Source: Aestuariibaculum lutulentum (GTDB lineage Bacteria; Bacteroidota; Bacteroidia; Flavobacteriales; Flavobacteriaceae). Taken from it: a DNA stretch of 64,000 nt. The notes under the pieces are model-generated. The model ran no database searches and had not been told where the DNA came from. It saw only the letters and a program-made list of their open reading frames with translations. Shown in pieces: positions 9,932 to 18,487 of this stretch. How positions within the stretch are numbered: the stretch's first letter is position 1; each line of letters opens with the position of its first letter. The stretch spans positions 3,194,501-3,258,500 of the forward strand of contig NZ_CP136709.1 of assembly GCF_032926325.1 (NCBI RefSeq). The letters are read 5' to 3'. Made by a program: the position numbers and the translations under genes.

Positions 9932-10837
9932 ATGCTTTCAATTAAAAAATATGCAGCGATAGATATCGGTTCCAATGCGGTAAGATTACTTATATCTAAT
10001 ATTATTGAACGCGAAGGGAAACCAGTTAAGTTCAAAAAGAACTCTTTGGTACGTGTCCCTATTCGTTTGGGAGCAGATGTTTTCGTGAATCAAAGAATAT
10101 CTAAGGAAAATACACAGCGTATGCTGGATACCATGCTGGCTTTCAGGTTGCTTATGAAATCTCATAAAGTGGTTAAATATAAAGCCTGTGCTACATCAGC
10201 AATGCGCGAATCGACTAATGGAAAAAAAATTGTGGAAGCCATTTCCCAGCAGTCCGGAATAAAAATCGATATTATTGATGGCGAGGAAGAAGCAGCTATT
10301 ATTGCAGCTACCGATTTAAACACATATATCGACGAAAGTAAAACTTATTTATATGTCGATGTAGGTGGGGGTAGTACTGAGTTTACCGTAATTCATGAAG
10401 GTGTTCAGGTTACCTCCCGATCATTTAAAATAGGAACTGTACGTTTACTTAACGATATGGTCTCTAAAGAAACCTGGCTCGATTTGGAGGCCTGGATTAA
10501 AACCCATACTAGTCAGTATGATATGATATCTGTGTTAGGTTCTGGAGGTAACATTAATAAGATTTTTAAAATTTCAGGTAAAGCCTTAGGAAAACCGCTT
10601 TCTTACTTTTATTTAACCTCATATTACAATACACTTCAAAGTTATTCATACGAAGAACGTATTTCAGAATTAGACTTAAATCAAGACCGTGCAGACGTTA
10701 TTATACCGGCAATGCGAATTTATTTATCGTCAATGAAATGGAGTGGTGCCAAAAACATCTATGTACCGAAGATTGGTTTGGCCGATGGTATTATAAAAAG
10801 TATATACTACGATACGGTTTCGAGCAATACACAGTAA
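9932..10837 (+). CDS. ppx: Ppx/GppA family exopolyphosphatase
   Basis: The protein has 301 residues and an actin-like ASKHA fold. The phosphate-1 motif AAIDIGSNAVRLLISN is at the N-terminus, EEAAIIAATDL follows, the phosphate-2 motif YVDVGGGSTEF lies mid-protein, and VLGSGGNINKI follows. It corresponds to the short form with only the two actin-like domains, lacking the C-terminal HD-like region of long E. coli Ppx. It starts 1 bp after the ppk stop, so the two are translationally coupled or at least co-transcribed. Likely role: processive hydrolysis of polyphosphate; activity on (p)ppGpp (GppA-like) cannot be excluded. Confidence 0.9.
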   Translation: MLSIKKYAAIDIGSNAVRLLISNIIEREGKPVKFKKNSLVRVPIRLGADVFVNQRISKENTQRMLDTMLAFRLLMKSHKVVKYKACATSAMRESTNGKKIVEAISQQSGIKIDIIDGEEEAAIIAATDLNTYIDESKTYLYVDVGGGSTEFTVIHEGVQVTSRSFKIGTVRLLNDMVSKETWLDLEAWIKTHTSQYDMISVLGSGGNINKIFKISGKALGKPLSYFYLTSYYNTLQSYSYEERISELDLNQDRADVIIPAMRIYLSSMKWSGAKNIYVPKIGLADGIIKSIYYDTVSSNTQ

Positions 10838-10943
10838 AATTATGCACTTCACCTTTTAAAATTGTAAGATTTTAGGTTTATAATATATATTCGTGTTACT
10901 TATTTAGTTAAGCAACAGATTTACATACTAAACCTATATTATT

Positions 10944-11468
10944 ATGAAAAAAATACTACTTACAATACTTCTTGGTGCGTCCTTTTACGGGTTTTCACAA
11001 GATGTAAAATTTGGTGTTAGAGGAGGATATAATATATCAAATCTAGATTTTAAGGATACACCAATCATGGAAAACAAGCATAGAAATAGCTTTTATTTCG
11101 GCGCTTTCAGTGATATCGCTTTCTCCAAAGGATTTTCATTGGTTCCAGAACTTCAGTTTTCTGCTGAAGGTGCTAAAGATGAAGTTTTAAACTTAGACTA
11201 CATTCAAATGCCTATCTTTTTAAAATTCAGACTTGCGGAAAAACTACGTTTCGGTATAGCGCCACAAGTGGGATTAAAAGTTCATAAAGAGGAAGATATG
11301 ATGAAAAACTTCGCGTACTCTGGTGTCGCAGGTTTAGATTATAAGATATCGTACAGCCTGTTTGCAGACGTACGATATACTTACGGATTCTCTAATATCT
11401 TTGATGATAATGTAAATGCTGAAGCTAAAAACACCAATATCCAAATAGGTGTTGGGTTTAAATTTTAA
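10944..11468 (+). CDS. Small outer-membrane beta-barrel protein (porin-like)
   Basis: This 174-residue protein begins with a clear signal peptide (MKKILLTILLGASFYGFSQ), followed by VKFGVRGGYNISNL, the typical first strand of Bacteroidota outer-membrane barrel proteins of the PorT/OmpA-barrel type. Alternating aromatic and polar strands follow, and the C-terminus IQIGVGFKF ends in Phe as expected for a barrel. The size suggests an 8-stranded barrel. Its stop overlaps the convergent miaE stop by 4 bp (shared TTAA). The substrate or role is unknown. Confidence 0.8.
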   Translation: MKKILLTILLGASFYGFSQDVKFGVRGGYNISNLDFKDTPIMENKHRNSFYFGAFSDIAFSKGFSLVPELQFSAEGAKDEVLNLDYIQMPIFLKFRLAEKLRFGIAPQVGLKVHKEEDMMKNFAYSGVAGLDYKISYSLFADVRYTYGFSNIFDDNVNAEAKNTNIQIGVGFKF

Positions 11469-12046
11469 CCGTGTATAGCTTCAGAAGTACCTAATTTAGA
11501 CATAATTTCAGCTTCATATTCCAGAAGTTGTTGCCATTTGGCATCAACTTCTTGTTTTACCCCGTATTTACGGGCAAAGCCTAAAAACATGGTGTAATGG
11601 TTAGCTTCACTAACCATAAGGTTTCTGTAAAATTTAGCCAATTCCTGATCTTCAAGTTCTTCAGATAACAACCTGAAACGTTCGCAACTTCTGGCTTCAA
11701 TTAGGGCCGCGTAAAGTAAGCGGTGAACCAGCTGGGTTGTTCGGCTTCCGCCTTTGGGAAAGAATTTCGTTAATTCTATAACATAATCGTCACGTCGATC
11801 GCGTCCTAAAGTCCAGCCGCGCTCAATAATTTTATCGTGTACCATTTTAAAATGGCTGATTTCTTCCTTTACCAAGGCTGTCATTTCCTGAACTAAATCG
11901 GTGTATTCAGGAAAACTTACAATAAGCGATATCGCTGTGCTAGTTGCTTTTTGCTCGCAAAATGCATGATCGGTAAGTATTTCTTCAATGTTCTTTTCTA
12001 CAATATTAACCCAACGTGGGTCTGTTGGTAATTTTAATCCTAACAT
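11465..12046 (-). CDS. miaE: tRNA-(ms2io6A37) hydroxylase MiaE
   Basis: This 193-residue ferritin-like diiron protein hydroxylates the isopentenyl group of ms2i6A37 in tRNAs. The diiron ligands expected for the fold are visible: E31, E62-x-x-H65 (EEISHF), E117 and E147-x-x-H150 (SEANHYTMF). Also present are HAFCEQKATSTA near the N-terminus and LIEARSCERF. Length matches MiaE. The ATG at 12046 is 1 bp after the upstream lipoprotein stop, so it is the last gene of a dnaX-lipoprotein-miaE unit. It is encoded convergently to, and overlaps by 4 bp, the porin-like gene. Confidence 0.92.
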   Translation of the reverse strand: MLGLKLPTDPRWVNIVEKNIEEILTDHAFCEQKATSTAISLIVSFPEYTDLVQEMTALVKEEISHFKMVHDKIIERGWTLGRDRRDDYVIELTKFFPKGGSRTTQLVHRLLYAALIEARSCERFRLLSEELEDQELAKFYRNLMVSEANHYTMFLGFARKYGVKQEVDAKWQQLLEYEAEIMSKLGTSEAIHG

Positions 12047-12047
12047 A

Positions 12048-12614
12048 CTATGTTGTTTTAGGTTTAATGTGGTATTCTTTAATTTCTATGGTTCCGTTTT
12101 CAAAAATGTTCAGAATAAAATCTCTGTAAATTTCAGTTTCTGGTATTTGAAAAGCGGTATGTAACTGAATTTTTTGTTCAGTTGAAGCTTCATGATTGAT
12201 CCATACATATTGCATAATGGCCTTATCCCAAAACTCTGAGTTTTCAAACGACTTAAAAAGACGTTTGTCTAAAGCAGAATTAATAATGGATTCGGTATTC
12301 TTTGAAATCTGAATATGGGCTTCAAAGTTTTTGTAATGTGAATATATAATGGAATCGCGTTTATTTCTTTTGGTATAAACAAGAGGATTGCTCTCCGTTG
12401 AATGATAGTTGATTTTTACCTGAAATCCTGTGCTTAAAATGGTGTCTGTTACAATTTTTACAGGCGTTTCAGGAATAAAGTGTAACTCCTCACTGAAGGC
12501 TTTAAATAGATTGTCTTCTTTCAAAATGGCTTCGTTAGACATGTATGCACGTTCACGACCATCACAACTTATAAAACCTATAATAATGAAAATTAAATAC
12601 AGTAGTTTTTTCAT
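12048..12614 (-). CDS. Hypothetical lipoprotein
   Basis: A 188-residue protein with a lipoprotein signal: MKKLLYLIFIIIGFISC places the lipidated Cys at 17, followed by DGRER. The remainder is soluble with no recognised catalytic motif; a Bacteroidota lipoprotein DUF (possibly DUF4738-like) is conceivable but not certain. It starts 10 bp after dnaX and ends 1 bp before miaE, so it is probably co-transcribed with both. No function can be assigned. Confidence 0.75.
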   Translation of the reverse strand: MKKLLYLIFIIIGFISCDGRERAYMSNEAILKEDNLFKAFSEELHFIPETPVKIVTDTILSTGFQVKINYHSTESNPLVYTKRNKRDSIIYSHYKNFEAHIQISKNTESIINSALDKRLFKSFENSEFWDKAIMQYVWINHEASTEQKIQLHTAFQIPETEIYRDFILNIFENGTIEIKEYHIKPKTT

Positions 12615-12624
12615 TTTAAATCCA

Positions 12625-14328
12625 TTAAAGGTCTAAATCGAAAGTCTTTCTTAAGATATCGATATTAGCATTTTTTTCTTTAAGCTTTTCAAATTTCTCC
12701 ATCGGGGTGTAAGCGTATTGTTTTTGTTTCACCTCGTTAACATCAATAGACAAACTAATGTCGTAATTGCTTAAAGACTTTCTAATATACGCCAAAAGAT
12801 CGTATTGGTTACGCTCAACTTCAACTTTATTGGTTTCGGCAGGATATTCTACGTGTATTGTAGTGCCTTTTACTTTCGGAGTATCCATCGCCAAAATAGA
12901 GGCCAGGTTATGCAGACCTTTACTCCTTATAGAGTTTGTATATTCGTTCCAGGACGCGATAAGAGCTTGCTCAGTAAATGGTTCGCTTGGTAGATTTTCT
13001 TCATCTACAACAACTTCCATTTGTTTAATCTGGTGTTCTTTCTTAACCCGTAAACTACTTAGCGATAATCCGGATTTACGTTTATTATCGCTTTTTAAAT
13101 CAATTTTAGCCGGCTGCGGCGCCTGAAAATTATTAGCAGGTATTTGCTTTTTTGGAGTTGTCTCTTCTATTGTAGTTGATGCCTTCGGAAGGTTAACAGG
13201 AACAGGAGTGATCCCTTTTTTCTTAAAGAAAGATGCCGGAATTATGTAATGTCTGCTATTTTTTTTTTCTCCATCAAAAGTGATAGAGGCAAGCTGCATA
13301 AGGCATAATTCAATGAGTAAGCGTTGGTTTTTACTTGTTTTATATTTTAAATCACAGTCGTTAGCCAGATTTATGGCCTCAAGTAAAAAGGCTTGTGTTG
13401 CTTTTTGAGACTGTTCTAAATATTTCTTTTTAGTTTCTTCACCAACTTCTAAAAGCTCAATGGTTTCAGGAGTTTTGCTTACCAGTAAATCTCTAAAGTG
13501 AGATGCTAATCCGGCGATGTAATGATGACCATCAAAACCCTTAGATAAGGTGTTGTTAAACTGAAGTAGTAAATCTGGAATCTTGTTTTCTAAAATTAAA
13601 TCGGTACTGGTGAAATAGGTTTCGTAATCCAGTACATTTAAATTTTCGGTAACTGCTTGTCTGGTTAAGTCTTTACCTGAAAAACTAACGACACGATCGA
13701 AAATCGATAAGGCATCACGCATAGCACCATCTGCCTTTTGGGCAATAATATGCAGCGCATCATCATCAGCTTTTACGCCTTGTTCTTCAGCAATATATTT
13801 TAAATAGTCCTTAGCATCTTTAACTGTAATTCGCTTAAAGTCAAAAATCTGACAACGCGATAAGATGGTTGGGATAATTTTATGTTTTTCGGTAGTTGCT
13901 AAAATAAAAATGCAATGCTTTGGTGGTTCTTCTAGGGTTTTAAGAAACGCATTAAAAGCAGCCTGAGACAGCATGTGTACCTCGTCTATAATATAGACTT
14001 TATATTTACCAACTTGCGGAGGAATTCTAACCTGGTCCGTTAAGCTTCTAATATCGTCAACCGAGTTATTAGAGGCAGCATCGAGTTCAAAAACATTAAA
14101 GGCAAAATCTTCATCACCAGTTTCAGTTCCATCGCTGTTAATCATTTTAGCCAGGATACGCGCACAAGTGGTTTTACCCACACCTCGTGGCCCTGTAAAT
14201 AGTAAGGCTTGTGCTAAGTGATTGTTATCAATGGCATTAAGTAAAGTGTTTGTAATGGCCTGCTGACCAACAACGTCTTTAAACGTTTGAGGTCTGTATT
14301 TACGGGCTGATACTACAAAGTGTTCCAT
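12625..14328 (-). CDS. dnaX: DNA polymerase III subunit gamma/tau
   Basis: A 567-residue clamp-loader ATPase. Walker A GPRGVGKT is at 46-53, Walker B IIDEVHML around 113-120, sensor 1 around LATTEKHKIIPT, and the arginine-finger SRC at 157-159. The C-terminal ~200 residues are the variable tau-like region. Oddity: the zinc module that normally follows Walker A (four Cys) is absent; residues 61-80 read KMINSDGTETGDEDFAFNVF. It is first in a probable operon with the lipoprotein and miaE. A TAACTTTG box lies 18 nt upstream of the ATG. Confidence 0.96.
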   Translation of the reverse strand: MEHFVVSARKYRPQTFKDVVGQQAITNTLLNAIDNNHLAQALLFTGPRGVGKTTCARILAKMINSDGTETGDEDFAFNVFELDAASNNSVDDIRSLTDQVRIPPQVGKYKVYIIDEVHMLSQAAFNAFLKTLEEPPKHCIFILATTEKHKIIPTILSRCQIFDFKRITVKDAKDYLKYIAEEQGVKADDDALHIIAQKADGAMRDALSIFDRVVSFSGKDLTRQAVTENLNVLDYETYFTSTDLILENKIPDLLLQFNNTLSKGFDGHHYIAGLASHFRDLLVSKTPETIELLEVGEETKKKYLEQSQKATQAFLLEAINLANDCDLKYKTSKNQRLLIELCLMQLASITFDGEKKNSRHYIIPASFFKKKGITPVPVNLPKASTTIEETTPKKQIPANNFQAPQPAKIDLKSDNKRKSGLSLSSLRVKKEHQIKQMEVVVDEENLPSEPFTEQALIASWNEYTNSIRSKGLHNLASILAMDTPKVKGTTIHVEYPAETNKVEVERNQYDLLAYIRKSLSNYDISLSIDVNEVKQKQYAYTPMEKFEKLKEKNANIDILRKTFDLDL

Positions 14329-14345
14329 TGATATTTTTTGATAAA

Positions 14346-14353
14346 CAAAGTTA
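14346..14353 (-). promoter_or_regulatory. Putative -7 box for dnaX
   Basis: On the minus strand TAACTTTG fits TAnnTTTG and lies 18 nt before the dnaX ATG. No clear -33 TTG at ideal distance was found, so support is only moderate. Confidence 0.35.
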
Positions 14354-14419
14354 AAAATTCAAGTCAAAAATATATGTAAACCTTATAAAAATTAAACAGG
14401 AGTTATTAACAATTAATTG

Positions 14420-14427
14420 TATTTTTG
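14420..14427 (+). promoter_or_regulatory. Promoter -7 box of the RNase P RNA gene
   Basis: TATTTTTG matches TAnnTTTG and ends 5 nt before the predicted 5' end of the RNase P RNA at 14433, the spacing expected for a Bacteroidota transcription start. Confidence 0.55.
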
Positions 14428-14432
14428 CCCGC

Positions 14433-14743
14433 GAGTAAATCGCCTTATCGCTGTTTCAATTTATTTTGAAAGGGAGGAAAGTCCGAACACCATAGTGCAT
14501 CATAGTGGTTAATGGCCACCGGCCGAGAGGTCAGGAAAAGTGCAACAGAAAGGATGTACAGGTAATGCTGTAGTGAAATCAGGTAAACTCTATGAGGTGC
14601 AATGCCATGTATACCAACGCTTGAGGGCGGCACGTTCGATTGTTGGAGGGTAGGCAGCTAAAGTGTACTGGTAACAGTACATTCAGATAAATGATAAGGG
14701 CTTTTAATTTTAAAAGTACAGAATTCGGCTTATAGGTTTACTT
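14433..14743 (+). ncRNA. rnpB: RNase P RNA (bacterial class A)
   Basis: The catalytic RNA of RNase P. The conserved GGGAGGAAAGTCCGAACACC lies near the 5' end, the ACAGAA element (gcaacagaaagg) and GAGGGCGGCACG in the middle, and the universally conserved ACAGAATTCGGCTTATAGG near the 3' end. The P1 helix pairs AGTAAA (14434-14439) with TTTACT (14737-14742), which sets both ends. A matching promoter box precedes it and an intrinsic terminator follows at 14752. An apparent 62-codon minus-strand ORF inside it is a by-product. Confidence 0.95.
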
Positions 14744-14751
14744 AAGTACAA

Positions 14752-14781
14752 AAAATCCTTCTGGTTTACCAGAAGGATTTT
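14752..14781. terminator. Bidirectional intrinsic terminator between rnpB and the convergent secreted-protein gene
   Basis: A perfect 13-bp inverted repeat: AAAATCCTTCTGG (14752-14764), TTTA loop, CCAGAAGGATTTT (14769-14781). It has A and T tracts on both sides, so it can end rnpB transcripts and those of the minus-strand gene at 14806. Confidence 0.85.
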
Positions 14782-14805
14782 CCATTTAATAAAATCTGCC
14801 TTAAT

Positions 14806-15549
14806 TTACTTTTTAGGGAAATAAGAGAGATCAGGTCGCATTTTACCGCTTACCTCTTCAAATCTTTCGGCATAATCCATAACTTTTTTGAACGTATCCC
14901 AGCTATCTGGACCTAAAAGTTTGTCATTTTCTTTAGCTTTTGTTGCTCCGTCAATTTCATCTTTTGAAGAGACAGCAACAAGATAGCAGTCTTCAGATGT
15001 GCCAAAACCATTTCTGTAAACGCGGTAATATTCTTTTGATTTTTTTGTTTCGTACATATTTTTCACGGCTTCCATACCTTCTCTTACCTTTTTCGCATTC
15101 TGAGGGGTGAAGTAAATATAGAACCACTTGCGGTAATCCTGGCCTTCCTGCATCATGCTGAAGCCTTCGGGCATATATGATAGATCTTTGACCAAATGAA
15201 TAATATAGCTGCAGTGAGAGTCGTAACACTTATCGAAATCATCGAACAATTTACCAAAGTCGTCGCCCATAGCTTTAGCCATTTCGGCAAATGGACGATT
15301 ATCTAAAGCTGCCATGTTTTCAATTTCAGAAATATAAAGATACTTTAGGTTATCGGTTGTTGCAGTTGCCCAATTAGCTTGAACATTATACTTTACGCAG
15401 GCTTCGTTAAAGGCTTTAGCGGTTTTTTCATAATCCTCAAGTTTCGATGGCTTTACATTATCCTGATGTATACGATACATTTGAGCAGAAACATTCGGAA
15501 TTAAAACAATAATAAATATGATAGATAAAATGTGTTTTATAGTTTTCAT
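14806..15549 (-). CDS. Secreted protein of unknown function
   Basis: A 247-residue protein with a signal peptide (MKTIKHILSIIFIIVLIP, cleavage after VSA). The mature part is rich in Tyr, Lys and Asp, has a repeated amphipathic helix pattern (YEKTAKAFNEA, VREGMEAVKNMY) and no known catalytic motif. It may contain two similar ferredoxin-like halves (each with a YRI/YRV start and a W/Y-rich strand), but this is only a visual impression. I chose ATG 15549: a longer frame begins at 15624 but overlaps the upstream gene and lacks a signal peptide at its start. It lies 31 bp downstream of a lipoprotein gene, probably in one transcript. Confidence 0.75.
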   Translation of the reverse strand: MKTIKHILSIIFIIVLIPNVSAQMYRIHQDNVKPSKLEDYEKTAKAFNEACVKYNVQANWATATTDNLKYLYISEIENMAALDNRPFAEMAKAMGDDFGKLFDDFDKCYDSHCSYIIHLVKDLSYMPEGFSMMQEGQDYRKWFYIYFTPQNAKKVREGMEAVKNMYETKKSKEYYRVYRNGFGTSEDCYLVAVSSKDEIDGATKAKENDKLLGPDSWDTFKKVMDYAERFEEVSGKMRPDLSYFPKK

Positions 15550-15580
15550 GTTGGTATATTTTATTGAATTATTTAGGGTT

Positions 15581-16126
15581 TTATTCTTTAGCCATTTCTG
15601 CATTTTCAATCTCAGCTTCTTCAATTGGTGCTTCGGCTTCAGATAGTTTTTTGGCTGCTTCTAAAGCTTTTAAAATAGGAGCGGAGTCGTAATAAACGTA
15701 TTCTTCAACAATTTTACTATCAATAAATCTCGCTGTTAGGTGTACCGGAACTGTTACTTTTTCTCCCGATTCCATAACAACGCCATTCCAGATGCCCCAA
15801 TAATTAACCCAGGTTTCAGCATCTTTATCTATAACCATTTCAGAGAACGATCCTTTGTCCTGAAATCCATAAGAAGCGAAATTGACAACCATATTTTGCA
15901 GGTTGGTCATGTTATCTTCAGGAGATAGTCCTTTAATAGTGTTATGATGAATTTTTGCAGTGTCTGCAAAATTGGCTCTCCAGGCAGTCCAGTCCTGGTC
16001 TTCATAGGCTTTAATACCCGATTTTAAAATGTCTATTTCATGAGAAGTTTCGAAATAGCGTTGTGGTTGGTCTTTACATGCAACAAATAATATGGTTGCA
16101 AGCATTACTAGAAGAAGTTTTTTCAT
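15581..16126 (-). CDS. Lipoprotein with NTF2/SnoaL-like domain
   Basis: A 181-residue lipoprotein; the lipobox LFVAC places Cys at 17. The mature region (IKAYEDQDWTAWRANFADTA, then MVVNFASYGFQD and ETWVNYWGIW) has the pattern of the NTF2-like/SnoaL fold used by small ketosteroid-isomerase-type proteins. The C-terminus is Glu/Ala-rich. No enzymatic residues can be assigned. It is the first gene of a two-gene unit with the secreted protein at 14806-15549. Confidence 0.7.
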   Translation of the reverse strand: MKKLLLVMLATILFVACKDQPQRYFETSHEIDILKSGIKAYEDQDWTAWRANFADTAKIHHNTIKGLSPEDNMTNLQNMVVNFASYGFQDKGSFSEMVIDKDAETWVNYWGIWNGVVMESGEKVTVPVHLTARFIDSKIVEEYVYYDSAPILKALEAAKKLSEAEAPIEEAEIENAEMAKE

Positions 16127-16272
16127 ATTTATGGTTTTTTATTGGTTATTAAAAACATGAACCATAAATAAGAGCTACATACAGCTTACATCAAAAAAAT
16201 AAGTAAAAGTTAGAGAAAGGGCTTCTTCCTAACTCTAAAGTACTGAAAAAAAAAGAATTACAGAAGTAAAAC

Positions 16273-16818
16273 TTAACTTACTTCATTTTCGAAGAAACTA
16301 AATACGCTGCTGCCGTAGTTTTTAGCATAGCTAAAATGTTTTACCTGAGATAAATCGGTGTGTTTAGAATGTTCTATAATTAGAACGCCTTCTTCTAAAA
16401 GAAAATCGTTTTCAAAAACCAATTCGGCAATCTTTGCAAAATCTTCGTCAGGGAAATTGTATGGCGGATCGGCAAAAACGATATCGGTTTGCATAGAAGC
16501 TTTTTCTAAGAATTTAAACACATCGCCTTTAATGGTTTGAATAGGAATATTTAAACTATCAGCTGTTTGCTTAATGAACTTGATACATCCAAAATCCTGA
16601 TCGACGCAAGTGATTTGTGAAGTGCCGCGAGAAGCAAACTCATAACTTATATTACCAGTTCCGGCAAATAAATCTAATACCGAAATACTATCAAAATAAA
16701 AGGTGTTGTTTAAAATATTGAATAAGGATTCCTTTGCCATATCGGTTGTTGGACGAACTGGCAATTTTTTAGGTGCTATAATTTTTCTTCCTTTAAGTGA
16801 TCCTGAGATAATTCGCAT
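16273..16818 (-). CDS. rsmD: 16S rRNA (guanine966-N2)-methyltransferase RsmD
   Basis: A 181-residue SAM-dependent methyltransferase. The N-terminal MRIISGSLKGRKI and RPTTDMAKESLFNIL are the RsmD signature. VLDLFAGTGNISYEFASRG is the SAM-binding motif I, and FADPPYNF is the N6/N2-type catalytic DPPY motif. Length fits the family. Its ATG overlaps the stop of the upstream DUF3822 gene by one base (TAATG), so translation is probably coupled. Confidence 0.95.
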   Translation of the reverse strand: MRIISGSLKGRKIIAPKKLPVRPTTDMAKESLFNILNNTFYFDSISVLDLFAGTGNISYEFASRGTSQITCVDQDFGCIKFIKQTADSLNIPIQTIKGDVFKFLEKASMQTDIVFADPPYNFPDEDFAKIAELVFENDFLLEEGVLIIEHSKHTDLSQVKHFSYAKNYGSSVFSFFENEVS

Positions 16819-17639
16819 TAAAAACTGTTTATAAGTGTAAAATTAGAATGGTTTGATTTCGGAGCTTCCGTGTAAATGTAATTTTCATTTCTGCTGCCAA
16901 AGCTAACAAATCTTATGTATTTATAAGCTATGTTGTATAATTCATCGTCTTCTGCAATTTCTCCCAGCAATACCAACTGAAAGGTTTCCGGGTTTAAATT
17001 GAGCTGCTCTGTTGTGAAGAGGATGTAATAAATAAAGTCCTCTTTTGTTGTAAAATCGAAAGTGTTATAAAGTAAAAGCTTGGCTTTATCGACCACAATG
17101 ATTTCAAAATGATTTTGACCAACATTTACATAAACTTTTGGAGCATCTGCATTTTTTTCAATAAGCAAAATGTTTTCAATTAATACAGAAGACACATGTT
17201 TAAAGGTAAATTCACCAAAGGTATCGTAAACAAAATTGTTAATGTTGGTGAATGGTACATAAACGTTTACACTGTCGTTAAGAACAATATCATCAGTCGC
17301 TATGTAATCAGACTTTAAAATTTTAGAATTAAACTTCAGGTAATCGGCAAGATGATCTTCATCAAATAAAGGCATAGGTACCAAGTTTGCTATTTCGTTA
17401 TCATGAACGACTGTTACGGTCTCAAATGTCTCTTGCAAATTTGGGTTAGCCTCTAAAGCATTTTTTAGATGATCTAAAAGCACAAGATAATTTAGTTTCT
17501 TACCAAAATTAATTTCAGTAAGATTACTGATAGTATTGGTGTCTCTTTGTAGAATACAAAAAGAAAGTCCACTCAAACTAATTTGAATGGACAAGTCTTT
17601 ATTTGTTAAAGTATTTAATTCTTTACTCGTTTGCGCCAT
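16818..17639 (-). CDS. DUF3822 family protein
   Basis: This 273-residue protein resembles the Bacteroidota-restricted DUF3822 family, usually encoded next to rsmD as here. It has an actin-like pattern (NKDLSIQISLSGLSFCIL at the start, then KVYVNVGQNHFEIIVVDK), consistent with an inactive ASKHA-type fold. It has no signal peptide or membrane segment. It overlaps the upstream membrane-protein gene by 17 bp and rsmD by 1 bp. Function unknown. Confidence 0.8.
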   Translation of the reverse strand: MAQTSKELNTLTNKDLSIQISLSGLSFCILQRDTNTISNLTEINFGKKLNYLVLLDHLKNALEANPNLQETFETVTVVHDNEIANLVPMPLFDEDHLADYLKFNSKILKSDYIATDDIVLNDSVNVYVPFTNINNFVYDTFGEFTFKHVSSVLIENILLIEKNADAPKVYVNVGQNHFEIIVVDKAKLLLYNTFDFTTKEDFIYYILFTTEQLNLNPETFQLVLLGEIAEDDELYNIAYKYIRFVSFGSRNENYIYTEAPKSNHSNFTLINSF

Positions 17640-18360
17640 AGTTTTTAGGCCAGTTACCAGCAGTATTTACTTCTTCCATAGATCCAACTTTTAAAACCTC
17701 GCCGTTAACACCGTCTACCGACATAACTTGGTTTTCTTGGATTACCATATCTCTATCCTGGTCGAATAGAATAACATCTTTTTTAACTGAAGCTTCAAAT
17801 ACAGGAATGTTAATTTTACTTTGCTCGATGAAACCAGCATCTAATTTAAATTGAGCTCCAGGCTCTCCAACTGGCACATTCATCATTGTTTTGTAACGAT
17901 CAGAGTTTTTGAATAAAGAGTCTTTTACTGGTACATATCCTAAAGTATCGATAACTACAATATCCTTAAACATATCTACTCCGAAACGTTTTGTTTGCTC
18001 AACGTCAATTACAGAAGAATCACGACGTTCAGTAATAGTGAATTCAGCTGTATCGATAAATTTAATTAAATCGTTGAAATTGTCAGCGAATTTTCCAGTA
18101 ACCGTTTTATGAGCCAACTCGGCATCTCTAATGTCATTTAATTTTTTGATAACTTCAGCATAACGTCTGTTTTTCTCCTGATTGAATAAGATTGGAGTGT
18201 ATATAGACATATAGGTTTGATAACCTAAAAATATGATTAAAATCCAAAGTGCTATACTAATAACTGGTTTAACTTTAGAAGGAACAAATTTGTCAATTAC
18301 CTTAACCAGGACAACTGTAAGTAGGATTACTGCAACAGCAATAAGAATAAATTTTAACAT
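17623..18360 (-). CDS. Membrane-anchored protein of unknown function
   Basis: A 245-residue protein with two N-terminal membrane segments (residues ~3-21 and ~33-51), a coiled-coil-like stretch (EKNRRYAEVIKKLNDIRDAELAHK) and an extracytoplasmic or cytoplasmic domain with no motif I recognise. It opens an operon with DUF3822 and rsmD (17-bp overlap with DUF3822). A divergent promoter-like TAGATTTG lies 38 nt upstream. Confidence 0.72.
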   Translation of the reverse strand: MLKFILIAVAVILLTVVLVKVIDKFVPSKVKPVISIALWILIIFLGYQTYMSIYTPILFNQEKNRRYAEVIKKLNDIRDAELAHKTVTGKFADNFNDLIKFIDTAEFTITERRDSSVIDVEQTKRFGVDMFKDIVVIDTLGYVPVKDSLFKNSDRYKTMMNVPVGEPGAQFKLDAGFIEQSKINIPVFEASVKKDVILFDQDRDMVIQENQVMSVDGVNGEVLKVGSMEEVNTAGNWPKNYGANE

Positions 18361-18398
18361 CGTTATTTTTTAATTAAAAAGTTATTAAAGGTCTTTCG

Positions 18399-18406
18399 CA
18401 AATCTA
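18399..18406 (-). promoter_or_regulatory. Putative -7 box for the membrane protein-DUF3822-rsmD operon
   Basis: TAGATTTG on the minus strand matches TAnnTTTG and lies 38 nt before the ATG at 18360. It is divergent from the box at 18453. Confidence 0.4.
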
Positions 18407-18433
18407 CAATTTTTTTTTAATCGTAAAAATCTA

Positions 18434-18460
18434 TTGAGAATAAAATCATTTCTATATTTG
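18434..18460 (+). promoter_or_regulatory. Putative promoter of the RecD-like helicase gene
   Basis: TTG at 18434-18436 and TATATTTG at 18453-18460 are separated by 16 nt and lie 27 nt upstream of the ATG at 18488; this resembles the Bacteroidota -33/-7 promoter. Confidence 0.45.
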
Positions 18461-18487
18461 AATAATTTATAATTTTTATTCCTTTTA

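Noticed and set aside
11465..11468. 4-bp convergent overlap of the porin-like gene and miaE
   Set aside because: Short shared stop codons (TTAA) are common in compact genomes and need no special explanation.
14445..14633. 62-codon minus-strand frame
   Set aside because: It lies within the RNase P RNA gene and has no homology-like motifs.
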